Below the pieces are notes generated by a model that saw only the letters and a program-made list of their open reading frames with translations, was not told the origin of the DNA and did no database searches. 10,926 nucleotides of DNA, taken from the NCBI GenBank assembly GCA_023485825.1, contig JAMCZF010000029.1, positions 1-10,926 on the forward strand, given 5' to 3'. A program made the translations under genes and the position numbers. Below, one piece after another: positions 6,181 through 10,926 of the stretch; positions within the stretch are counted from its first letter, which is position 1, and each line of letters begins with the position of its first letter. Source of the stretch: Candidatus Martarchaeota archaeon. GTDB lineage: Archaea > Micrarchaeota > Micrarchaeia > Micrarchaeales > CABMGC01.

Positions 6181-8711
6181 ACCCCGTTCTCCTTCATGAA
6201 GCGTATGTTTATCCTGGCGATTTCGTTCGCCTGTGCAAGCGCACGTGTTATGTCACCGCGCCTGTTTTGTTTCTTTGCGAAGAAGGAGGTTATGTCCTTG
6301 AGCGTTTTCTCGTCGACCACTGCCCCGAGGTTATCTACGAAGTATGACAGGAGGTGCGTGCCGCTTGGGTACCTTGACGTCAGAACTTTCCAGTTCGTCT
6401 TGGTCCACCCCCATATAAGGCCCCTCCCTACGGGCATTGATGACATTATCGATGGTATGGAGACCCCGTCCTGGTACCTTACGCTGTCCGACATGGAGAA
6501 ATCGAGGGCTTTCTTGGCCAGGGTAGAGTCATTGAACATCGCAAGCGACTGCAGACAGCGCGTCTTTTCTTCCGGCACCTCTTCATTCTTGTACTTCTCT
6601 ACAAAAGTATTGAAGGTGTTCTTATCCCCGTAGAACGCAGTTACCCTGTAAACTGCGGAGCGCAGGTTTGGGTCTATGCTGCGCTTGCCCTCGGTTGATA
6701 TCTTGAACAGCTTTCCCGCTTTGTGTATTGTCGCGGCGTCTCCTGCAAAGCCCACCGCCGCTATGGCCGCGGACCGGAGTTTGGTGGTTACGCTGCTTTC
6801 TGCCTGCGACCTTATCCAGCCAACCTGCTTGAGGAGCTCTACCCCGTAATCTTTCAGCAGCTTCCTTGTATTCTCCCTCGCCTCGTTTTTAGAGAAGTAC
6901 AGCAGCGAATACAGGCCATTCAGGTGCTGCAAAACGCTCATGTTGAGCGGATATTTGGCTGCAAAACAGTAATTGCCCGCGAACTCGAGATAGTCGCGCA
7001 GCGGGTACCTGCAACCCTTGACGAAAGCGTAAAGGTCGTTCTCTATGCCCCACGAGTCTATGCTGTTAAGCTCATTCTCCTTTATGGCGTTCCCGAGCTC
7101 CTCGAGCTTCTCCTCGGAGTAGAGTGTCCTGAAGAACCCCTTCTGGTTGAGGTTCAGTTTTATCATGGGCTCTCTGGCATTGATCGATACCGTGGGTGAG
7201 GACATTAGGAACTTCTTTCCCGCCTTGTCCTTTGGAGAAAGCGAGTAGTGCACAGGTATGGGCCATTTCTCTCCCGGATGGGTCTGTCCCGCAAGCGTGA
7301 ATCTCTTCTGCCGCAGCACAGTGCGGTCACCGTCTGCCCTGACTGATATGCATGGATAGCCCTTCTTCGTTATCCATGCGTTTGCAATCGATTTTATTGG
7401 CATGCTGCGGCTATTTCCCACGGCCTTTCCGAGGGCATTCCACAGATCATCGGCTTCCGAATTCGAGTAGGATCTGTCCTTCAGATAGATGTGGAGACCC
7501 TTCCTGAAGGCGTCCTTGCCGATATAGTCCTCCAGCATGTTCAGCACGCTGCCGCCCTTCTGGTAGCTTATCTCGTCGAATATCTGGTCTACGTCGCTGG
7601 GCTTGCCCACCGGCACGTGTATGGGGTGCGTTGAAAGGAGCTGGTCCACGGAGAACGCGATTCCCACCTCGTCTGCTATGTATGCTGTTCCCATGTTCCA
7701 TTCCGGAAACACTGCATCCATGGCCTTGTAGCTCATGAACGTCGCGAAACTCTCGTTGAGCCAGAGGTCGTCCCACCACTTCATCGTCACAAGGTCCCCA
7801 AACCACTGATGCGTGAACTCGTGCGCCACGACCTCGGCTATTCTCTGCCTTGCCGCCACGGAGGCGTTGTCCTCCGCGAGAAGCGCGGTCTCCCTGAAGG
7901 TTATGGCGCCCCAGTTTTCCATGGCGCCTGGAGCGAAGTCGGGTATCGCTATGAGATCCATCTTCGGCAACGGATACTCTATCCCGAAATAGTTCTCGAA
8001 GAACCTCATGAACTTCTTCGCGTACGACAGTGCGTGGTTTGCCAGCCGCTTCTTTCCGGGGGTCGTCATCACGCTTATCTTGAGCTTGCCCAGCCTGTCG
8101 CTGACTACGTCGTAGTTGCCTACGCCGAGGTACATGAGGTATGAAGACATCTTGGGCGTCGTGTGGAACGTCACAAGTTTCCTGCCTTCCTTGATCGACT
8201 CTTTTTTCGCTGGCATGTTTGATATGCACTGCAGGTCCTTGTCCACCAGCATCGATACATCGTATACGGCCTTCATGTCAGGCTGGTCGAAGCAGGGGAA
8301 TGCATTGCGTGCGTTGGCCGCCTCGAACTGCGTGGTGAGTATCCATTTCTCCTTTCCGTTTTCCATGTAACGGCTGCGGTACAGCCCGGCCATGTTGTCG
8401 GTGCATTTGCCTGAGAACTCGATTGTCAGCTTCGCGGCCCCGGATACCCTCCTCTGAAGCTGCAGAGTTAACGTTTCCTTCGCGGGGTTTGCCTTCGCTC
8501 TTGCCTTCTGGACCGATCCCTTGCAGTCCACTGAAGCGGAATCGATTGAGAGGCCGACAGCATTAAGCGTTATCGTAGTTGTTGGCTTTTTTACAGTAAC
8601 ATGGATGGTTTCCTTCCCCTTGAAATCGAATGTCTTGAGGTCCGGCTGAAAAAGAAGCTCGTATCTCGATGGCAGCACGTTGTCACCGAGCGATTCGTGA
8701 TTGTACTTCAT
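6177..8711 (-). CDS. M1-family zinc aminopeptidase (tricorn-interacting factor F2/F3-like)
   Basis: An 844-residue cytosolic metallopeptidase that trims N-terminal residues from peptides. The N-terminal beta domain (about 1-205) is followed by the catalytic domain: exopeptidase motif GAMEN at 262-266, zinc site HEFTH at 297-301 with the third ligand Glu320 (WLNESFA), and the transition-state Tyr383 (ISYQKGG). The rest (about 450-844) is the helical ERAP1-type C domain with alpha repeats. Length and architecture match archaeal tricorn factors F2/F3 and eukaryotic puromycin-sensitive aminopeptidase. No signal peptide or membrane helix is seen. It probably degrades peptides released by the proteasome or another protease; no tricorn gene is in the window. 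A TATA-like box at 8731-8740 predicts a leaderless mRNA from ATG 8711. It leads a two-gene unit with the helicase. Confidence 0.95.
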   Translation of the reverse strand: MKYNHESLGDNVLPSRYELLFQPDLKTFDFKGKETIHVTVKKPTTTITLNAVGLSIDSASVDCKGSVQKARAKANPAKETLTLQLQRRVSGAAKLTIEFSGKCTDNMAGLYRSRYMENGKEKWILTTQFEAANARNAFPCFDQPDMKAVYDVSMLVDKDLQCISNMPAKKESIKEGRKLVTFHTTPKMSSYLMYLGVGNYDVVSDRLGKLKISVMTTPGKKRLANHALSYAKKFMRFFENYFGIEYPLPKMDLIAIPDFAPGAMENWGAITFRETALLAEDNASVAARQRIAEVVAHEFTHQWFGDLVTMKWWDDLWLNESFATFMSYKAMDAVFPEWNMGTAYIADEVGIAFSVDQLLSTHPIHVPVGKPSDVDQIFDEISYQKGGSVLNMLEDYIGKDAFRKGLHIYLKDRSYSNSEADDLWNALGKAVGNSRSMPIKSIANAWITKKGYPCISVRADGDRTVLRQKRFTLAGQTHPGEKWPIPVHYSLSPKDKAGKKFLMSSPTVSINAREPMIKLNLNQKGFFRTLYSEEKLEELGNAIKENELNSIDSWGIENDLYAFVKGCRYPLRDYLEFAGNYCFAAKYPLNMSVLQHLNGLYSLLYFSKNEARENTRKLLKDYGVELLKQVGWIRSQAESSVTTKLRSAAIAAVGFAGDAATIHKAGKLFKISTEGKRSIDPNLRSAVYRVTAFYGDKNTFNTFVEKYKNEEVPEEKTRCLQSLAMFNDSTLAKKALDFSMSDSVRYQDGVSIPSIMSSMPVGRGLIWGWTKTNWKVLTSRYPSGTHLLSYFVDNLGAVVDEKTLKDITSFFAKKQNRRGDITRALAQANEIARINIRFMKENGV

Positions 8712-8730
8712 GAGTTATTTATTGCACTTT

Positions 8731-8740
8731 GTTTTTAAAG
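8731..8740 (-). promoter_or_regulatory. TATA-like box of the aminopeptidase-helicase operon
   Basis: The minus strand reads CTTTAAAAAC, 20-29 bp before ATG 8711, preceded by purine-rich CGAAAGGT (a BRE-like sequence). The same GAAAGGT precedes the TATA box of the AglH-like gene, which supports it as a recurring promoter element in this genome. The spacing implies a leaderless mRNA. Confidence 0.5.
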
Positions 8741-8776
8741 ACCTTTCGTTTGCGCGTTCCAGATTCGAATGCGCTT

Positions 8777-9235
8777 TCAGCCGACTCCGGCACGCAGGAA
8801 GGCCATTATCTCGGCGCTGTGGCCCCTCGGCTTTACCTTTTCGTATACCTTCACTATGCGGCCCCTCTCGTCGATCACGTATGTGTTGCGCAGTGTGCCC
8901 ATGCCGAAAATGCCTCTGTCGCCGTATGCGCCGAAGGCCCTTATGACCTTGCTTTCAGGATCCGAGAGCAGCAGGAAATTCAGGCCGTACTTGCCGCAGA
9001 ATCTGCCGTGCGACTTGAGGTCGTCCTTGCTTATCCCGACAACTTCTGCGCCGAGGCCCTCTATTTCCTTGAGGCTCTCGTTGAATTCCTTTGCCTCGAC
9101 AGTACAGCCAGGTGTGTCGTCCTTGGGATAAAAGTACAGTACGAGATACCTGCCCCTGAACTCGGACAGGGAGTGCGTCTTCCCGTCGGACCCTTCAAGC
9201 GAGAAGTCCGGGGCATTTGAGCCTGTATTCACCAC
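8777..9235 (-). CDS. bcp: peroxiredoxin, PrxQ/Bcp type
   Basis: A 152-residue thiol peroxidase that reduces hydrogen peroxide and organic hydroperoxides in the cytosol. The thioredoxin-like fold carries the active site YPKDDTPGCTVE with peroxidatic Cys44 (Pro and Thr preserved; catalytic Arg probably later in the chain). Many PrxQ proteins have the resolving Cys five residues on; here that position is Lys49. A second Cys lies at 80 (RFCGKYGL), 36 residues after Cys44, the same spacing as the C48/C84 pair of Xanthomonas campestris PrxQ, so an alpha3-type intramolecular disulfide is likely. Two adjacent GTG codons (9235 and 9232) are possible starts. AT-rich TATA candidates lie upstream at 9252-9258 and 9269-9276. 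The gene ends 65 bp before the aminopeptidase start, in the same direction. Confidence 0.93.
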   Translation of the reverse strand: MVNTGSNAPDFSLEGSDGKTHSLSEFRGRYLVLYFYPKDDTPGCTVEAKEFNESLKEIEGLGAEVVGISKDDLKSHGRFCGKYGLNFLLLSDPESKVIRAFGAYGDRGIFGMGTLRNTYVIDERGRIVKVYEKVKPRGHSAEIMAFLRAGVG

Positions 9236-9251
9236 AGTATCACTATAGGAA

Positions 9252-9276
9252 TGTATACCGCATCAATGGCTATATA
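9252..9276. promoter_or_regulatory. divergent TATA-like elements, peroxiredoxin / two-domain protein
   Basis: Two AT-rich cores lie between divergent starts. CTATATAC (9269-9276) is about 41-48 bp before the plus-strand ATG at 9317. TGTATAC (9252-9258) is 17-23 bp before the GTG at 9235 on the minus strand. Either could drive either gene; the plus assignment of 9269-9276 is the more convincing by spacing. Confidence 0.35.
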
Positions 9277-9316
9277 CGTTTCGCGGCAATATTGTAACTG
9301 TAATAAACGTGCATGC

Positions 9317-10000
9317 ATGGCGTTTTTGGGCTTTTTGAAGAGGTCCGGCAGGACAGGGCGCGGCTCCCTTCAGACCTCTATCACCAGCATAAACATAAGG
9401 CTTGGAGGCGACATACACAGCCTTGCCGGCAGGGATGTCGGTGAAACATTCGACATCGACATACCGTTCAAGAACAAGATTGGCAGCGGCCTGCTGCCAA
9501 GCGACCTGAAGGGCCCGGATGTGACGGTAAGCGGCATAACTGTGGACAAGCCCTTTGAGCTTCTGGAGGTGCGTCCCTCCGTGCCGTTCAGTGTCCCGTA
9601 TATGTCAGAAGAGAGGTTCTCCCTGAAAATAAGGTCGCCGAAGGGCAGCTACAATGGGCCGCTCCTTGTGAGATTCGAGACAGGTAGCGAGGACAGCATC
9701 GACGTGAGCATAGCGAGGATAATGCTCAGGCGGGGGGGGAAGCGCGTGGAGCTTGAGGGCTCCACGTCGAGCATGAATGTGAGGAAGGGCCAGGTGTTCC
9801 GCAGGGACATACAGCTCTATAAGGTGCTCAGCTTCGGGGACAGGATCAGCAGGATTGAGGTCAGCAGGCCTTTCGAGCTTGTGTCAACAGACCCCGGCAC
9901 GCCGTTTGCGGTAGATGTTAAAGACAGCTGCGTCATGAAGATATTCATAAAGTGCCCTGACTTCGGCTACGCTGGCGAACTCGAGATAGCATTCAAATAG
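9317..10000 (+). CDS. unrecognised protein with two repeated beta-rich (Ig-like) domains
   Basis: I do not recognise a family. From ATG 9317 the product is 227 residues. After a short basic N-terminus (MAFLGFLKRSGRTGRG) there are two similar units. Unit 1 contains ITVDKPFELLEVRPSVPFSV...FSLKIRSP...YNGPLLVRF; unit 2 contains IEVSRPFELVSTDPGTPFAV...MKIFIKCP...YAGELEIAF. The shared scheme (I-V-xx-PFEL-xxxxP-x-x-PF-x-V, then hydrophobic strands and a G-x-L strand) suggests a duplicated beta-sandwich of Ig/PapD/ASH type; this is inference. There is no signal peptide, membrane segment or catalytic motif, so a cytosolic binding or structural role is likely. The frame is open to an ATG at 9251, but that would lie upstream of the TATA-like box and add a poorly structured Cys-rich stretch. 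An 8-G run (9732-9739) lies between the units. It overlaps the convergent PLD gene by 8 bp. Confidence 0.75.
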   Translation: MAFLGFLKRSGRTGRGSLQTSITSINIRLGGDIHSLAGRDVGETFDIDIPFKNKIGSGLLPSDLKGPDVTVSGITVDKPFELLEVRPSVPFSVPYMSEERFSLKIRSPKGSYNGPLLVRFETGSEDSIDVSIARIMLRRGGKRVELEGSTSSMNVRKGQVFRRDIQLYKVLSFGDRISRIEVSRPFELVSTDPGTPFAVDVKDSCVMKIFIKCPDFGYAGELEIAFK

Positions 10001-10568
10001 CATTGTCCCAAAGCTTCATGAAATCATCACGGAGCTGGTCTATGACATCGGGGTCGTTTATTACCTCTACATGTTCTATGTTCCTATGCATGCCGTTGTA
10101 TGTCAGGTTTGCGGATCCCTGGATCGCCTGGGTTTCTGATATGTACACCTTCATGTGCACAAATTTAAACGGCTTCCTGACAGTGACATTCGACTTCGTG
10201 CCGAGGAGGAAGAACGCGAAAACGCCCGTGAGGAATACGCTTGCGAGCACGTCTGCGGTGGAGAGTATGCCGGCATAGTATTCAGAGGCCGCGAGGATTG
10301 CCAGTGCCGCGGCCAGGGCCAGGAACATGAACGGCCTTCGGCTCCTGCCCAGGACCTTCTGCGCGGCCCTGTCGATTGATGAGGAGAGTAGCATTATCCT
10401 CTTGCCGCGGGAGTTTCTCGCAAGAAACTCTGCATAGTACATGTCAACAAACGGGGATATTATCATCACTTCCCGTGATGACCGTATCAGCTCGTCAACA
10501 TACCGGTAGCAATCGCTTCCGGTATGGTGCATAGGGCTGCTCGCTGCTTTCTGCTTCCAGAAGGGCAT
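9993..10568 (-). CDS. PLD-like (HKD) protein with two inserted membrane segments
   Basis: From ATG 10568 the product is 191 residues. REVMIISPFVDMYYAEFL begins a phospholipase D-like fold. One HKD-type motif follows at residues 138-145 (HMKVYISE), with the second half GSANLTYNG at 151-159. The usual Asp of HxKx4D is Glu here. Between the first strands and the HKD motif lie two hydrophobic segments (about 79-99 and 105-124), a hairpin that would anchor the domain in the membrane. Single-HKD proteins of this group work as dimers and include phospholipases and nucleases; which applies here is unclear. The frame is open upstream to 10631, but that stretch is the end hairpin and tnpB tail of the neighbouring IS element, so the true start is at or after 10568. 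The IS may have replaced the native promoter or N-terminus. Confidence 0.7.
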   Translation of the reverse strand: MPFWKQKAASSPMHHTGSDCYRYVDELIRSSREVMIISPFVDMYYAEFLARNSRGKRIMLLSSSIDRAAQKVLGRSRRPFMFLALAAALAILAASEYYAGILSTADVLASVFLTGVFAFFLLGTKSNVTVRKPFKFVHMKVYISETQAIQGSANLTYNGMHRNIEHVEVINDPDVIDQLRDDFMKLWDNAI

Positions 10569-10569
10569 G

Positions 10570-10730
10570 TTGGTGACATCCTCCCACCCGTAAACGGCGT
10601 GGGCTTTCCCTGCATCATGCAACCACTGCATCCTGCAAAGGATGTGTTCTATCGGTTCTCAGTTCCTCGGTGCGACTTTTCGATGCCTGCTGCACCGCAG
10701 AGGCCATATCTCCCTGAGCGTGACTTCCCC
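10570..10730 (-). ncRNA. putative omega-RNA (TnpB guide RNA), boundaries approximate
   Basis: TnpB nucleases use an RNA made from the 3' end of the tnpB transcript and the element's right end, with the guide taken from DNA just outside that end. Here this would cover the tnpB tail, the 10583-10603 hairpin, and then sequence leftward from about 10575. The guide would therefore be copied from the first codons of the PLD gene (starting caacatgccc on the minus strand). The position is inferred from known systems such as ISDra2; only the hairpin is seen directly. Confidence 0.4.
10583..10603 (-). repeat. IS right-end hairpin
   Basis: On the plus strand CCCAC-CCG (10583-10590) pairs with CGG-C-GTGGG (10595-10603) around a TAAA loop, leaving a single bulged C at 10598: eight base pairs in all. 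Bulged hairpins of this kind at IS200/IS605 ends are bound by the TnpA transposase. In tnpB elements the same stem closes the 3' side of the omega-RNA scaffold. Confidence 0.75.
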
Positions 10731-10926
10731 TCTGCCCGAGGGTAGCCCTGTTGAGTATGTTTATACTTGCGTTTATGTCCCTGTCCATCTGCATACCGCA
10801 TCTGTTGCAGATGTATGTCCTTTCCGAGAGTGGCATCTCTTGAATGTTGCCACAACTGCCGCACTCTTTTGATGTGTTCCTTGCGTCTACCTTTATCACC
10901 TTCATGCCGGCACTTTCAGCCTTGTA
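10615..10926 (-). CDS. tnpB: TnpB RNA-guided nuclease, C-terminal fragment (5' part outside window)
   Basis: The last 103 residues of TnpB are visible; the frame is open at the right edge. They include the RuvC-like strand VIKVDARNTS, a zinc ribbon with C22-GS-C25 and C40-NR-C43, and DRDINASINIL, which carries the last RuvC acidic residue and the Asn-Ala hallmark of the OrfB family. The tail (TLGQRGSHAQGDMASAV) is typical of IS1341-type TnpB. The family is an ancestor of Cas12 and cuts DNA matched by its omega-RNA, helping the element persist. The visible part shows no stop or missing key residue; the remaining RuvC acids lie outside the window. The stop at 10615 is about 12 bp from the end hairpin. 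Confidence 0.92.
   Translation of the reverse strand, partial: YKAESAGMKVIKVDARNTSKECGSCGNIQEMPLSERTYICNRCGMQMDRDINASINILNRATLGQRGSHAQGDMASAVQQASKSRTEELRTDRTHPLQDAVVA

Larger units (their letters stand above)
10575..10926 (-). mobile_element. IS200/IS605-family (IS1341-type) element, right-end part
   Basis: The end of an element continuing beyond the right edge. It contains the C-terminal part of tnpB and, past its stop, the imperfect hairpin at 10583-10603 followed by GGATGTCAC, a sequence commonly seen at the ends of these elements. No terminal inverted repeats are expected, because the family moves as single-stranded DNA through end hairpins. The exact outer edge cannot be fixed without an empty-site comparison; about 10575 is my estimate. 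Whether a tnpA accompanies tnpB is not visible. Confidence 0.75.

Noticed and set aside
6166..8370. Several long plus-strand frames (for example 6166-6633, 6723-7199, 7809-8144) and a 260-residue minus frame at 7447-8229
   Set aside because: All are shadows of the aminopeptidase gene, whose M1 motifs and full-length fold are unambiguous.
9251..9316. Longer start of the two-domain protein at ATG 9251
   Set aside because: It would place the start upstream of the TATA-like box at 9269-9276 and add a Cys-rich stretch unlike the rest of the protein.
10569..10631. N-terminal extension of the PLD protein to the ATG at 10631
   Set aside because: These 21 codons are translated from the IS end hairpin and the tnpB tail, so they are unlikely to be native PLD sequence.

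Overview
The window reads as a piece of a compact archaeal chromosome. Evidence: an archaeal histone gene, a DPAGT1/AglH-type polyprenyl-phosphate sugar-1-phosphate transferase, an XPD-like iron-sulfur helicase, an M1 aminopeptidase of the tricorn-factor type, and AT-rich TATA-like boxes about 25 bp before many starts, which implies leaderless or short-leader mRNAs. GC is moderate (roughly mid-50s % by eye), AGG/AGA Arg and ATA Ile codons are common, and gene ends overlap or nearly touch. A small-genome archaeon is plausible (DPANN such as Micrarchaeota, or a relative), but this is inference; no rRNA or lineage marker is present.

Layout. 1-355 (-): 5' part of a gene for a protein of 32-residue helical repeats resembling mTERF motifs, running off the left edge. 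356-546: divergent promoter region. 547-843 (+): histone with an Arg-rich C-terminal tail. 859-1911 (-): AglH/Alg7-like glycosyltransferase. 1979-2827 (-): EamA/DMT transporter. 2899-3996 (+): membrane-anchored GT2 glycosyltransferase sharing a short divergent promoter with the transporter. 4033-4344 (+): small Rieske ferredoxin, whose 3' end overlaps the convergent helicase gene. 6177-8711 and 4318-6180 (both -): M1 aminopeptidase followed by XPD-like helicase, joined by a GTGA stop/start overlap. 8777-9235 (-): PrxQ/Bcp peroxiredoxin. 9317-10000 (+): unrecognised protein with two copies of a beta-rich domain. 9993-10568 (-): PLD-like protein with two membrane segments inside the domain. 10575-10926 (-): right end of an IS200/IS605 (IS1341-type) element with the C-terminal part of TnpB and its end hairpin, directly abutting the PLD gene.

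Functional links are loose. The AglH-like and GT2 enzymes fit surface glycan or glycolipid assembly. The aminopeptidase/helicase pair is a tight two-gene unit of unrelated functions. The most unusual items are the mTERF-like repeat protein, the two-domain beta protein, and the TnpB right end/putative omega-RNA placed so that its guide would be read from the start of the PLD gene. No CRISPR array, tRNA or rRNA was seen.
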